Assembly: GCA_900078775.1 (NCBI GenBank)
Contig: LT549889.1
Location: forward strand, 5,642,001 to 5,706,000
DNA from: Mycolicibacterium aurum
GTDB taxonomy: Bacteria > Actinomycetota > Actinomycetes > Mycobacteriales > Mycobacteriaceae
Direction: 5' to 3'
DNA length: 64,000 bases
Shown: piece by piece, positions 44,131 to 53,349 of the stretch
Position numbering within the stretch: the first letter of the stretch is position 1
Layout: the number at the start of each line of letters is the position of its first letter
Position numbers and translations under genes: made by a program
Notes under the pieces: generated by a model
The model's input: only the letters and a program-made list of their open reading frames with translations
Told to the model about the DNA's origin: nothing
The model's database searches: none

Positions 44131-44984
44131 GGGCGGCCGGGTGGTTTGCGTAAGCCCAGCCGCGACATCGACCGGCGGTTCGGCTGCGCGCGGCGGATCT
44201 CGCGGCGCTGGGCGCGGCGCTCCCGGGGTTTGGCATCCCAGGCCTCCGGGCGTGCGGCGACCCAGCGCTGGCTGCGCACGGTGAACGGGATGACGAGGAC
44301 GTAGCCGACGATGATGAGCAGCACCAGCACGTAAGGGAACAGCAGCAGCGCGGCGGCCGCCGCGGCAATGGCGATGAGCAGGATCGGCGCCGCGTTCGGG
44401 GGCATCGAGACCGACTTGAGCGCCAGTGTCGGCACCCGGCTGACCAGTAGCGCGGCATTGGCGGCGAACCAGAAGCAGACGAACCACTGCGACGTCCACC
44501 AACCGTCGCCGAACTGCAGCATCGCCGCCAGCGGACCGATGACGCCGATCGCACCGCACGGCGCGGGCATCCCGGTGAAGTACTGCCGGGTGTAGGCGGG
44601 TTGGGTGGCGTCGTCGAGCAACGAGTTGAACCGCGCCAGTCGCAGCACGATGCAGACCGCGTAGAGCAGCGCGAAGATCCAGCCCACCGGGGAGGACGGC
44701 AGCAGCGTCACGTAGACCACCAGTGCGGGGGCCACGCCGAAGTTCACCGCATCGGCGAGCGAGTCGATCTCGGCGCCGATGCGCGACTGGGCGTCCAGCG
44801 CGCGGGCGATGCCGCCGTCGATGCCGTCCAGCACTGCTGCCGCGCCGATCAGCGCCAACGCGATGTGCGGCTGTCCGTCGAGAGCGAACTTGATAGACGT
44901 CAGACCACAGCAGATCGCCAGCACGGTTGTCGCGCTCGGCAGGATCCGCATCGCCGCCGGGCGCTGCTTGTCAGCGGTCGCCAT
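44127..44984 (-). CDS. pssA: CDP-diacylglycerol-serine O-phosphatidyltransferase
   Basis: Makes phosphatidylserine, the precursor of phosphatidylethanolamine. The 285-aa membrane protein has the CDP-alcohol phosphotransferase motif DGIDGGIARAL followed by the G-x3-D-x3-D part (IGAEIDSLAD), about residues 53-80, and six or so hydrophobic helices. ATG 44984 is used; a GTG one codon upstream is equally possible. Start overlaps the psd stop by 14 bp. Confidence 0.93.
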   Translation of the reverse strand: MATADKQRPAAMRILPSATTVLAICCGLTSIKFALDGQPHIALALIGAAAVLDGIDGGIARALDAQSRIGAEIDSLADAVNFGVAPALVVYVTLLPSSPVGWIFALLYAVCIVLRLARFNSLLDDATQPAYTRQYFTGMPAPCGAIGVIGPLAAMLQFGDGWWTSQWFVCFWFAANAALLVSRVPTLALKSVSMPPNAAPILLIAIAAAAAALLLFPYVLVLLIIVGYVLVIPFTVRSQRWVAARPEAWDAKPRERRAQRREIRRAQPNRRSMSRLGLRKPPGRP

Positions 44985-45693
44985 CACGCAGCCCGGCCAG
45001 GATGGTCTCGCCGCCGATCGCGCGCTGCCCGCCCTCCACCAGTACCCGGGCGTCGAGCGGGAAGTAGGTGTCCAGCCGGGAGCCGAACCGGATCAGCCCG
45101 TAGGTTTCACCGAGCGCCAGCTTGTCCCCGGGCTGCGCGCTGCACACGATGCGGCGCGCGATCAGACCGGCGATCTGCACGGCGACGACGTCGACGCCCT
45201 CGGGCGTGCGGATCCACAGGCTGTTGCGCTCGTTGTCCTCGCTGGCGGTGTCCTTGTCCGCGGACAGGAACTTGCCCGGCCGGTGCACCACCTTCTGCAC
45301 CTCACCGGCGATCGGCGCCCGCTGCACGTGGGCGTCGAAGATCGACAGGAAGATGCTGATCCGCTGCATGGGGGCGTCGCCGAGGCCCAACTCGGCCGGC
45401 GGGACGGCGGTGTCGATGAGCGTCACCAGCCCGTCGGCGGGCGCCACCACCGCGCCCGGACGGGTCGGCGCGACCCGCGGCGGATGCCGGAAGAACAGCG
45501 CGCAGAATGCCGCCGCGGAAAGCCCGGTGTTGCGCAGCCAGCGGTGGTTCTTACCGGCGGCTGCCAGGCCCAGCCCGCCGGCGATGAACGGCAGGCCGGC
45601 CTGGTGGATCGGAGGGACGGTGGAACGGACGAGTTCGATGAAGCGTTGCGCTTCAGAGCTGTCGTCATCGGGTGAACGCGCAGGTCTGGCCAT
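44971..45693 (-). CDS. psd: Phosphatidylserine decarboxylase (short, PSD-A type)
   Basis: Pyruvoyl enzyme converting phosphatidylserine to phosphatidylethanolamine. The 240-aa protein shows a membrane-proximal N-terminal region (about residues 30-70), VVAPADGLVTLID, SIFLSIFDAHVQRAPI with the catalytic His, and the self-cleavage region GLIRFGSRLD (Gly-Ser) near residue 208. ATG 45693 gives normal length for the short bacterial form. Lies between moeA and pssA. Confidence 0.94.
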   Translation of the reverse strand: MARPARSPDDDSSEAQRFIELVRSTVPPIHQAGLPFIAGGLGLAAAGKNHRWLRNTGLSAAAFCALFFRHPPRVAPTRPGAVVAPADGLVTLIDTAVPPAELGLGDAPMQRISIFLSIFDAHVQRAPIAGEVQKVVHRPGKFLSADKDTASEDNERNSLWIRTPEGVDVVAVQIAGLIARRIVCSAQPGDKLALGETYGLIRFGSRLDTYFPLDARVLVEGGQRAIGGETILAGLRDGDR

Positions 45694-45727
45694 TAGGGTC
45701 CCGATTCTACGTTGGATCAACCGGGTG

Positions 45728-46951
45728 TCAGCCGGCGGTGAGATCCCACACCTCGACCTGAGACCCGGCGGCCACCCTGTCGACCCCGACCGGGATGTCC
45801 AACAGACAGTTCGAGGACGCCAGCCAGCGCAGGTGATGCGAGGCGGGCGGACCGTAGCTGGTGACGAGGTCGCCATTGAGGATCCCGCGGCGGAACTGGC
45901 GCTTGCCGGCCGGCGAGGTCAGGTCTTCGCCCAGGGTGGCGGTCATCCGCGGGCGTTGCGCGGGCAGCCCCATGGCGGCGCGCAGCGGCGGGCGCAGGAA
46001 GACCTCGAAGGAGACCAGCGCGCTGACCGGGTTACCGGGCAGCGTCACGATCGGCACGCCGTGCACCCGGCCGGAGCCCTGCGGCATACCCGGCTGCATG
46101 GCGACCTTCACAAACTCGACGGTGCTGCCCTCGGAGCCCACAAGGGCGTCCTTGACCACCTCATAGGCTCCGGCGCTGACCCCGCCGGTGGTGACGATCA
46201 GATCGACGTCGCCGGCGTATTCGGCCAGTGCGGCCCGGAACAGGTCCGGGTCGTCGCTGACCATCGGCCCGGTGACGGCCACGGCGCCGGCCTCGCGGAC
46301 CGCCGCGGACAACATCACCGCATTGGATTCGTAGATCTGTCCCGGCTGCAGCGGGGTACCCGGGCCGACCAGTTCCGAGCCCGTCGAGATCACCAGCACC
46401 CGGGGGCGCGGCAGCACGCGCACCTCGGCCAGTCCCAGCGCGGCCACCAGTCCCAGCGCGGCGGGGGTGAGCGGCTGTCCGGCCCGCAGCACCGTGGTGC
46501 CCACGGCGACGTCCTCGCCGGCCCGCCGGATGTGCTGGCCCTCCCGGGTGGCGGTGCGGATCTGCACCCGCGGCTGGCTGGCGAAATCGGCTCCGAAATC
46601 GGAGTTGGTGGCCTCCACCGGGACCACGGTGGTGGCGCCCGGCGGCAGCGGCGCCCCGGTCATGATGCGTTGCGCGGTACCGGGTTGCAGCGGCTGGGTG
46701 TCGGTCCGACCGGCCGGGATGTCGTCGACGACCGGCAGTGTCAGCGGATGGTCCGCGGTCGCCGCGGCGATGTCGGCGGCCAGCACCGCGAAACCGTCCA
46801 TCGCCGAGTTGTCGAACCCGGGCAGCGAAACCGGGGCCACCACATCGGCGGCCAGGACCAGCCCGAGCGCCTCGGCGGGCGGCAGGGACACCGCGGGGCG
46901 GGGCGCGATCAGGCCGGCGATGACATCTTGATGCTCTTGGACCGAACGCAT
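45728..46951 (-). CDS. moeA: Molybdopterin molybdenumtransferase
   Basis: Inserts molybdate into adenylylated molybdopterin. The 407-aa protein has the MoeA signatures FDNSAMDGFAV (about residues 46-56), RIMTGAPLPPGA, VISTGSELV, TTGGVSAGAY and LPGNPVSALVSFEVF. Synteny (between psd and the SDR) corresponds to M. tuberculosis moeA2. Start lies 1 bp after the upstream stop. Confidence 0.94.
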   Translation of the reverse strand: MRSVQEHQDVIAGLIAPRPAVSLPPAEALGLVLAADVVAPVSLPGFDNSAMDGFAVLAADIAAATADHPLTLPVVDDIPAGRTDTQPLQPGTAQRIMTGAPLPPGATTVVPVEATNSDFGADFASQPRVQIRTATREGQHIRRAGEDVAVGTTVLRAGQPLTPAALGLVAALGLAEVRVLPRPRVLVISTGSELVGPGTPLQPGQIYESNAVMLSAAVREAGAVAVTGPMVSDDPDLFRAALAEYAGDVDLIVTTGGVSAGAYEVVKDALVGSEGSTVEFVKVAMQPGMPQGSGRVHGVPIVTLPGNPVSALVSFEVFLRPPLRAAMGLPAQRPRMTATLGEDLTSPAGKRQFRRGILNGDLVTSYGPPASHHLRWLASSNCLLDIPVGVDRVAAGSQVEVWDLTAG

Positions 46952-46952
46952 C

Positions 46953-47873
46953 TCAGACCGGGAAGTGCACGTCGGTCAATTCCTCCGACACCGCCCACAG
47001 TCGCTGCTGGATGGCGACGTCGTGGGACTGGCCGCTGGAGGGCACCAGGTGCGGATGCCCGACCACGCCGTACCCGCGGACCGGGAAGGCGGGGCCGTAG
47101 TACTGCCCGCCCTGCACCGCCGGGTCGGTGGCGGCGCGCAGTGTGGCCAGCGCACCCACCAGTGGGGAGTTGGTGACCAGATTCGCCAGGGTGGAGTAGC
47201 CGGGCAGATTCGTGCCGGGGGTGTGCCGCATCAGTTCGGTGTTCGAGACGCCGGGATGCGCGGCCACCGAGATGGTGTTCTTACCCTTGAGGCGACGGTC
47301 CAGTTCGTAGGCGAACATCAGGTTGGCGAGCTTGGACTGGCCGTACGCCGCCACCCGGTTGTAGCTGCGCTCCCACTGCAGATCGTCGAAATGAATCTCG
47401 GCCTGGTTGCGGTGCGCGATACTGGCGACCGTCACCACCCGCGAATTCTGCACGGGCAGAATGTTTTCCAGCAGCAGGCCGGTCAGTGCGAAGTGGCCGA
47501 GATGGTTGGTGCCGAACTGCAATTCGAATCCGTCGGCGGTGGTCTGCTTCGGCGGGTACATCACCCCGGCGTTGTTGATCAGCAGATCGATGCGCGGCAG
47601 GTCGGACTTGAGTCGTTCGGCCGCGGTACGCACCGACTGCAGCGAGCCCAGATCGAGGGCGACCACCTTGAGATCGGCCTTCGGCACGGTCGCGCGGATC
47701 TTGGCTGCGGCCCGTTCACCCTTGGCGGTGTCGCGGACCGCGATGACCACCGCGGCGCCGCGGTCGGCGAGCACCCGGGCGGTTTCGTAGCCGAGGCCGG
47801 TATTGGAACCCGTGACGATCGCGACACGCCCGGACTGGTCGGGGACACGTGATTCGGTCCATTTCTGGGTCAT
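46953..47873 (-). CDS. SDR oxidoreductase, retinol-dehydrogenase-like (Rv0439c)
   Basis: A 306-aa SDR: TGSNTGLGYETA cofactor motif (about residues 21-32), NNAGVMYPP near 95, SIAHRNQ and the catalytic YGQSKLANL (about 175). The extended substrate loop after it and the C-terminal VSEELTDVHF end resemble the RDH/WWOX-like branch common in mycobacteria. ATG 47873; the upstream frame extension lacks SDR features. First gene of the moeA-psd-pssA-AAA unit. Confidence 0.9.
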   Translation of the reverse strand: MTQKWTESRVPDQSGRVAIVTGSNTGLGYETARVLADRGAAVVIAVRDTAKGERAAAKIRATVPKADLKVVALDLGSLQSVRTAAERLKSDLPRIDLLINNAGVMYPPKQTTADGFELQFGTNHLGHFALTGLLLENILPVQNSRVVTVASIAHRNQAEIHFDDLQWERSYNRVAAYGQSKLANLMFAYELDRRLKGKNTISVAAHPGVSNTELMRHTPGTNLPGYSTLANLVTNSPLVGALATLRAATDPAVQGGQYYGPAFPVRGYGVVGHPHLVPSSGQSHDVAIQQRLWAVSEELTDVHFPV

Positions 47874-47911
47874 GTCTAGAACATACGGTGCCGGGCGGCC
47901 ATGCTCGAGTG

Positions 47912-48406
47912 ATGGGTGTAACCGTGCAGCTGGCCGAACCCGCCTATCCGCCCAGCCGTAACGCACCGCTGGCCTGGGCGCTGGGCGCGGCGATTCCGTG
48001 GCTGGCCGTCGCGTTCGCACAGCTGATCTGGTTCCTCCTGGACCCGCGGATGCCGTGGCTGCATGCCGGACTCGGGGCCGCCACCGCGGCGGGGATGCTG
48101 CTGTCGGTGCTGGTGGTGCCGATCTGGCGGTACCGGGTGCACCGCTGGGAGATCAGCCCGCAGGCGGTCTTCACCCGCACCGGATGGCTGGTGCAGGAGC
48201 GCCGCATCGCGCCGATCTCGCGGGTGCAGACCGTCGACACCTACCGCGGGCCGCTGGACCGGATGTTCGGGCTGTCGAACGTGACCGTGACGACGGCGTC
48301 GTCGGCCGGTACGGTGCGCATCGTCGCCCTCGACGCCCCGGTGGCCGATCAGGTGGTGGCCCAGCTGACCGACATCGCCGCGCTCGGCGGCCACGACGCG
48401 ACATGA
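47912..48406 (+). CDS. PH-domain (bPH2, YdbS-like) membrane protein
   Basis: A 164-aa protein with two transmembrane helices (about residues 22-45 and 50-72) followed by a bacterial PH domain (YRVHRWEISPQAVFTRTGWL, ISRVQTVDTYRGPLDR, about 74-155). Its stop overlaps the next gene as ATGA. YdbS/YdbT pairs are membrane proteins of unclear function in many bacteria. Confidence 0.85.
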   Translation: MGVTVQLAEPAYPPSRNAPLAWALGAAIPWLAVAFAQLIWFLLDPRMPWLHAGLGAATAAGMLLSVLVVPIWRYRVHRWEISPQAVFTRTGWLVQERRIAPISRVQTVDTYRGPLDRMFGLSNVTVTTASSAGTVRIVALDAPVADQVVAQLTDIAALGGHDAT

Positions 48407-49800
48407 GCGACGCCCTCGAAAATGCTGGATGGCAACGTCTTTCGCCCCGCATGCTGCTGGTGCATCCGGTGCACGAGGTGCTCAACCAGCTGCCGCTGCT
48501 GATCGGGGCGATCGTGGTCGGATCGGCCACCCAGAATCCGGTGTGGTCGCTGGTCGGCATCGGGCTGATCGTGCTGCTGGGCCTGGCCCGGTGGTTCACC
48601 ACCAGCTACCGGATCGACGAACAGGACATCGTGCTGCGCACCGGTCTGCTGCAGCGCAACGAACTCTCGGTGCCGCGCAACCGGATCCGGTCGGTGCAGA
48701 CCGAGGCGCGGGTGCTGCACCGGCTGTTGGGGCTGACCGTGCTGCGGGTCAGCACCGGGCAGGAGGCCAAGGGCGACAACGCCTTCGAACTGGACGCCGT
48801 GCAGACCGGGCAGGTCGCCGTGCTGCGGGAACTGCTGCTGGGAAAGGACGGGCAGACGACGCCGACCGGGCGGGTGCTGGCGTCGTGGAAGCCGTCCTGG
48901 CTGCGGTACAGCCCGCTGAGCTGGTCGGGACTGCTGAGCATCGGCGCGGTGCTGGGGGTGACCTATCAGGCCGGGTTCGGCGATGCGCTGGGCCGGTGGC
49001 TGGCGGGCCGGTTCAGCCCGGCGCTGGTGCTGGCCGCGGTGCCGGCGGCCGCGGTGGCGATCGCGGTCGGGCAGTCCCTGCTGACCTACGGCAATCTCGC
49101 GCTGACCCGGCGGGCCGACACCCTGCGCCTGGCGCACGGCCTGCTGCGGGTACGGGAGCGCATCTTCGACCTGGACCGGTTGCGCGGCGGCAGCCTGCGC
49201 GAGCCGCTGCTGGTGCGGGCGCTGGGCGGGGCGCGGCTGGATGCCGTCATGACCGGGGTCTCGGGGGTGGGGGAGTCCTCGGTGCTGCTGCCGCCGTGCC
49301 CCGCCGCCACGGCCCGGGGTGTGCTGACCGATCTGGTGGGTGACCCGGCGGTGGTCGACGGGCCCCTGGTCGGGCACGGGCCCGCGGCGGTGCGGCGCCG
49401 GTGGGTGCGGGCGCTGGCGCTGCCGGTGCTCCTCGCGCCGGTCCTGGCGTTCACCCCGGCCCCGGGCTGGACCTGGGCATTGTGGGGTGCGCTGGCGGCC
49501 GGCTCGGCCGGCCTGGCGGCCGACCGGGTACGGGCCCTGGGACACCGGGTGGATGCGCAGTGGCTGGTGACCAGGGCGGGCAGCGTCGAACGGCGACGGG
49601 ACTGCGTGCAGACCGCGGGCATCATCGGGTGGACGGTGCGGCAGACCTTCTTTCAGCGCCGGGCGGGCGTGGCGACCCTGGTGGCCGCCACCGCGGCAGG
49701 CACCAAACGCTATGTGCTGATCGATGTGCCGGCCGAGTTGGCGTGGACGGTGGCCGCGACCGCGTCACCGTGGGTGGCCGACAGTCGGTGGGCCGCTTAG
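48403..49800 (+). CDS. PH-domain (YdbT-like) membrane protein with multiple bPH2 modules
   Basis: A 465-aa partner of the preceding protein: helices at about 25-62 then PH module 1 (YRIDEQDIVLRTGLLQRNEL, about 67-145); helices near 180-225 then module 2 (NLALTRRADTLRLAHGLLR, about 230-310); helices near 345-385 and a third module (about 390-460). Start ATG 48403 in the ATGA overlap. Function unknown; the pair is probably a complex. Confidence 0.85.
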   Translation: MSDALENAGWQRLSPRMLLVHPVHEVLNQLPLLIGAIVVGSATQNPVWSLVGIGLIVLLGLARWFTTSYRIDEQDIVLRTGLLQRNELSVPRNRIRSVQTEARVLHRLLGLTVLRVSTGQEAKGDNAFELDAVQTGQVAVLRELLLGKDGQTTPTGRVLASWKPSWLRYSPLSWSGLLSIGAVLGVTYQAGFGDALGRWLAGRFSPALVLAAVPAAAVAIAVGQSLLTYGNLALTRRADTLRLAHGLLRVRERIFDLDRLRGGSLREPLLVRALGGARLDAVMTGVSGVGESSVLLPPCPAATARGVLTDLVGDPAVVDGPLVGHGPAAVRRRWVRALALPVLLAPVLAFTPAPGWTWALWGALAAGSAGLAADRVRALGHRVDAQWLVTRAGSVERRRDCVQTAGIIGWTVRQTFFQRRAGVATLVAATAAGTKRYVLIDVPAELAWTVAATASPWVADSRWAA

Positions 49801-49809
49801 TCTCGCTGC

Positions 49810-50625
49810 ATGGCAATCGGTGGAGTGCTTTTCGATATCGATGGGGTCCTGGTGACCTCATGGCAGCCGATCGACGGCGCCGCCCGGACCTTGCAGGTCC
49901 TGGCGGACAACCAGATTGCCCGGTCCTATCTGACCAACACCACCACCCGGACCCGGACCCAGATCGCCGATCTGCTCACCGAGGCGGGCATGGCGGTCCG
50001 TCCCGACGAGGTGATCACCGCCGCCGCGCTGACCGCCGGCTATGTGCGCGACCGGTATCCGGGGGCGCGGTGCTTCCTGGTCAACAGCGGACAGATCGCC
50101 GAGGACATGGCGGGAGTGGACATCGTCTACTCCCAGGAGTTCAACGGACCCACCACCCCGGAGACTCCGGATGTGGTGCTGCTCGGCGGCGCCGGGCCGG
50201 AATACAACCACCTGACCCTGTCCTGGGTGTACGACTGGATGGCCCAAGGGGTTCCGGTGGTGGCCATGCACCGCAGCACCGCCTGGACCACCAGCGACGG
50301 TCTGCGGGTGGACACCGGCATGTATCTGATCGGCATGGAGGAGACGTCCGGACGCAAGGCCACCGCGGTCGGCAAGCCCGCACCGGGGGGCTTCCTGTCG
50401 GCGGCCAACCTGCTGGGGGTGAACGCCGACGAGATGTACATCGTCGGCGACGATCTCAACAATGATGTGCTGGCCGGTCAGGTGGTCGGCATGACCGGCG
50501 TGTTGGTGCGCACCGGAAAGTTTCGACAGGCCACGTTGGACCGTTGGGCCGCAGACGAATTCGCCATGCAGCCCAACCATGTCATCGACTCGGTGGCCGA
50601 CCTGCCCGAGCTGCTGGGCCTCTAG
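49810..50625 (+). CDS. HAD-superfamily (subfamily IIA) phosphatase
   Basis: A 271-aa NagD/LHPP-like hydrolase: motif I FDIDGVLVTS (about residues 8-17) with nucleophile and acid Asp, motif II TNTTTRT near 42, Lys in VGKPAP near 194 and motif IV VGDDLNNDV near 217. Expected to hydrolyse small phosphoesters. Its stop shares the CTAG palindrome with the stop of the convergent helicase gene. Confidence 0.88.
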   Translation: MAIGGVLFDIDGVLVTSWQPIDGAARTLQVLADNQIARSYLTNTTTRTRTQIADLLTEAGMAVRPDEVITAAALTAGYVRDRYPGARCFLVNSGQIAEDMAGVDIVYSQEFNGPTTPETPDVVLLGGAGPEYNHLTLSWVYDWMAQGVPVVAMHRSTAWTTSDGLRVDTGMYLIGMEETSGRKATAVGKPAPGGFLSAANLLGVNADEMYIVGDDLNNDVLAGQVVGMTGVLVRTGKFRQATLDRWAADEFAMQPNHVIDSVADLPELLGL

Positions 50626-52337
50626 CGCTGGGATGAACTGAGGCTGCGCACCGCGTCGATGCGGGCCTTGATCTGCTCGCCGGTGGCCGCGGCCAACGGC
50701 GGACCGCCACAGATCTGACGCAGCTCGTTGTGGATCTGGCCGTGCGTCTTGCCGGTGCGGTGGTGGGCGATCGACACCAGGGTGTTCAACTCGCGCCGGA
50801 GTTCCTGCAACTGCCCGTGCGTGGTGCGCGGTGCCGGCGGGCCCCCGTTGGCGGCCGCCGCGGCCGAGCGCTTCTGCAGCTGCTCATCCTGGCGGCGGCT
50901 CAGCAGATCCCGCATCTGGTTGGCGTCCAGCAGGCCGGGGATGCCGAGGTAGTCGGCCTCCTCCTCGCTGCCCGCCGCGGCCGCGGTGCCGAACGAGGAC
51001 CCGTCGAAGATCACCTGATCGAGTTCGGCGTCGGCGCCGAGGGACTCGAAACCGCGGTCCTGGTCGGTCTTCTCGTCCTTGGTCTTGTTCGCGTCCGCGA
51101 TCAGCTCGTCGTCCAGGCCGTCGGATTCGCGGTGTGGCTTGCCCAGCACGTGATTGCGCTGCGCCTCCAGCTCACTGGCCAGCTGCAACAGGTTGGGCAC
51201 CGACGGCAGGAAGACGCTCGCCGTCTCACCGGGGCGGCGGCTACGCACGAAGCGCCCGATCGCCTGCGCGAAGAACAGCGGCGTCGATGCGCTGGTGGCG
51301 TATACGCCCACGGTCAGCCGGGGCACGTCGACGCCCTCGGAGACCATGCGCACCGCCACCAGCCACGGAGTCGAGGACTCGGAGAACTCCGAGATGCGGT
51401 TGGACGCGGTCGGGTCATCGGAGAGCACCACGGTCGGGGCCTCGCCGGTGAGCGTGGTCAGCAGCTTGGCGTAGGCCCGCGCGGTGGTCTGGTCGGAGGC
51501 GATGATCATGCCGCCGGCGTCGGGCACGTGCGCGCGCTTCTGCATCAACCGCTTGTGCGCGGCCGCGATGACCGCGGGCATCCACTGACCCTCCGGGTTC
51601 AGTGCGGTGCGCCAGGCCCGGGCGGTCTGCTCGGCGGTGAGCGGCTCCCCGAGCCGGGCCGCATGTTCCTCCCCGGCGCTGTCCCGCCAGCGGGCCTCAC
51701 CCGAGTAGGCCATGAACACCACCGGACGGACCACGCCGTCGGCCAGTGCGTCGGAATAGCCGTAGACGTGGTCGGCCTTGGAACGCTGGTAGCCCGCGGC
51801 GTCCGCCTCGTAGGTGACGAACGGGATGGGGCTGTCGTCGCTGCGGAACGGGGTACCGGTCAGGCACAGCCGGCGGGTGGCATCGCTGTAGGCCTCGCGG
51901 ATCGCGTCACCCCAGGACTTTGCGTCGCCGCCGTGGTGGATCTCGTCGAAGATGACCAGCGTCTTGTAGTTCTCGGTGCGCACCCGGTGCCGGGTCGGGT
52001 GGCTGGCCACCTGGGCGTAGGTCACCACGATGCCGTGGTAATCGCTGGAGGTGTGCCCGGCCGAGTTGCTGAACTTGGGGTCCAACGCCATGTGGAACCG
52101 GGTGGCGGCCTGGGCCCACTGGATCTTGAGGTGCTCGGTCGGCACCACCACCACGACCTGTTGCACGGTGCCGTCGGCCAGCAATTCGCTGGCGATGCGC
52201 AGCGCGAACGTGGTCTTACCGGCGCCGGGGGTGGCCACGGCAAGGAAATCTTTGGGTTTGGCGGTGAGGTATTTGACCAACGCTCGCCGCTGCCAGCTCC
52301 GCAAATTCTGGGCGCTGGGCGCTGTGTATGCCCGCAC
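50622..52337 (-). CDS. Superfamily 2 DExH-box helicase
   Basis: A 571-aa helicase: Walker A ATPGAGKTT (about residues 34-42), DExH motif FDEIHHG (about 130), motif III LTGTPFRSD, motif V/VI in VRMVSEGVDVPRL and FAQAIGRFVRSRR. The last 200 residues (Glu/Asp/Lys-rich linker, LRRELNTLVSIAHHRTGKTHGQ) are lineage-specific. Related to ResIII-type translocases; no nuclease or methylase is next to it, so restriction function is not supported. GTG start. Confidence 0.88.
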   Translation of the reverse strand: MRAYTAPSAQNLRSWQRRALVKYLTAKPKDFLAVATPGAGKTTFALRIASELLADGTVQQVVVVVPTEHLKIQWAQAATRFHMALDPKFSNSAGHTSSDYHGIVVTYAQVASHPTRHRVRTENYKTLVIFDEIHHGGDAKSWGDAIREAYSDATRRLCLTGTPFRSDDSPIPFVTYEADAAGYQRSKADHVYGYSDALADGVVRPVVFMAYSGEARWRDSAGEEHAARLGEPLTAEQTARAWRTALNPEGQWMPAVIAAAHKRLMQKRAHVPDAGGMIIASDQTTARAYAKLLTTLTGEAPTVVLSDDPTASNRISEFSESSTPWLVAVRMVSEGVDVPRLTVGVYATSASTPLFFAQAIGRFVRSRRPGETASVFLPSVPNLLQLASELEAQRNHVLGKPHRESDGLDDELIADANKTKDEKTDQDRGFESLGADAELDQVIFDGSSFGTAAAAGSEEEADYLGIPGLLDANQMRDLLSRRQDEQLQKRSAAAAANGGPPAPRTTHGQLQELRRELNTLVSIAHHRTGKTHGQIHNELRQICGGPPLAAATGEQIKARIDAVRSLSSSQR

Positions 52338-52477
52338 CCGGAACTCCCTTCTGGTCGAAGGGCAGTCTAAGGCAAGGGGTTCCGGGATCGCATATCCCCT
52401 GGAGGAACCGCGCGTCCTTTACCTCACGGCGAGCACAACTCTCGACCCGGCCGCCGGTCCCGCGCAGCATCGCAGGG

Positions 52478-53317
52478 ATGGTCACCCAGGTGAACGCGCC
52501 GCTTCGTGCTGCCGCGGACCCGGACTCCCCGCCGCCCCGCCGGCCGCGGCCCTGGTACCGCCGGCCGGGCTTCCTGCGCTCCATCGCCCCCGTCGTCCTG
52601 CTCCTCGGCTGGCAACTGGCCGGCCAGACCGGGTTGCTGTCGGAGAGGGTGCTGCCGGGACCGGCGGTCGTCTTCGAGGCGGGGCTGAGCGTCTACCGTT
52701 CCGGCGCGCTGGGGGACGCCTTGCTGGTGTCCGGGCAGCGGGCGCTGATCGGTTTCGCGCTCGGCGCCGCGGTCGGGATCGGCTTCGGGGTGCTGGCGGG
52801 CCTGAGCCGGGTCGGCGAGTACACCGTCGACCCGCCGCTGCAGATGCTGCGCACCATCCCGCTGTTCGGGCTCATCCCGCTGTTCATCATCTGGTTCGGC
52901 ATCGGCGAGGAGCCGAAGGTCTACCTGATCGCGCTGGGGGTGGCCTTCCCGCTCTACCTCAATACCTTCGCCGCCATCCGGCACCTGGATCCCAAGCTGG
53001 TCGAACTCGGTGAGGTGCTCGGGCTCAGCCGTGGGGAACGGTTGCGCCACCTGATCATCCCGGGGGCGCTGCCGCAGATCCTGGTCGGCGTGCGGCAGAG
53101 CCTGGGCATCGCCTGGCTGTCGCTGATCGTGGCCGAGCAGGTCAACGCCAACGCCGGGCTGGGCTACATCGTGAACAATGCCCGCGAGTTCCTGCGCACC
53201 GACATCGTCATCTTCGGCCTGCTGGTCTACGGACTGCTCGGACTGGTGACCGATGCGCTCGTGCGCTGGCTGGAGCGGTGGGCGCTGCGCTGGCGGCCCG
53301 GGCCGGGGACCCGATGA
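52478..53317 (+). CDS. ABC transporter permease, SsuC/TauC/NrtB type
   Basis: A 279-aa permease with about six helices and the EAA-like cytoplasmic loop LVELGEVLGLSRGERLRHLIIPGALPQI region (about residues 190-205 core). Typical for import of aliphatic sulfonates, taurine or nitrate. ATG 52478 follows a GCAGGG; N terminus is Pro/Arg rich. It is the first gene of a permease-ATPase-binding protein operon, an uncommon order. Confidence 0.88.
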   Translation: MVTQVNAPLRAAADPDSPPPRRPRPWYRRPGFLRSIAPVVLLLGWQLAGQTGLLSERVLPGPAVVFEAGLSVYRSGALGDALLVSGQRALIGFALGAAVGIGFGVLAGLSRVGEYTVDPPLQMLRTIPLFGLIPLFIIWFGIGEEPKVYLIALGVAFPLYLNTFAAIRHLDPKLVELGEVLGLSRGERLRHLIIPGALPQILVGVRQSLGIAWLSLIVAEQVNANAGLGYIVNNAREFLRTDIVIFGLLVYGLLGLVTDALVRWLERWALRWRPGPGTR

Positions 53318-53349
53318 GCGCTTGCGCGAAGAGGAGACAGCACCGATGA
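53314..53349 (+). CDS. 11-codon mini-ORF bridging ABC permease and ATPase genes
   Basis: ATG 53314 overlaps the permease stop (ATGA) and its TGA (53347-53349) overlaps the ATPase ATG at 53346 (ATGA); the encoded peptide would be MSACAKRRQHR. The same junction design, and a similar ATGAGCG...TGCG.GAAG sequence, occurs between mrpAB and mrpC. A GAGGAGA Shine-Dalgarno for the ATPase lies inside it. Coupling role inferred; peptide probably not functional. Confidence 0.4.
   Translation: MSACAKRRQHR

Noticed and set aside
50622..52337. DExH helicase as part of a restriction or defence island
   Set aside because: No methylase, nuclease, specificity or toxin gene adjoins it; neighbours are a HAD phosphatase and a nutrient transporter.
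52338..52477. Cysteine-responsive attenuator (polycysteine leader peptide) upstream of the sulfonate transporter
   Set aside because: I searched the leader for short ORFs with consecutive Cys codons and found none.
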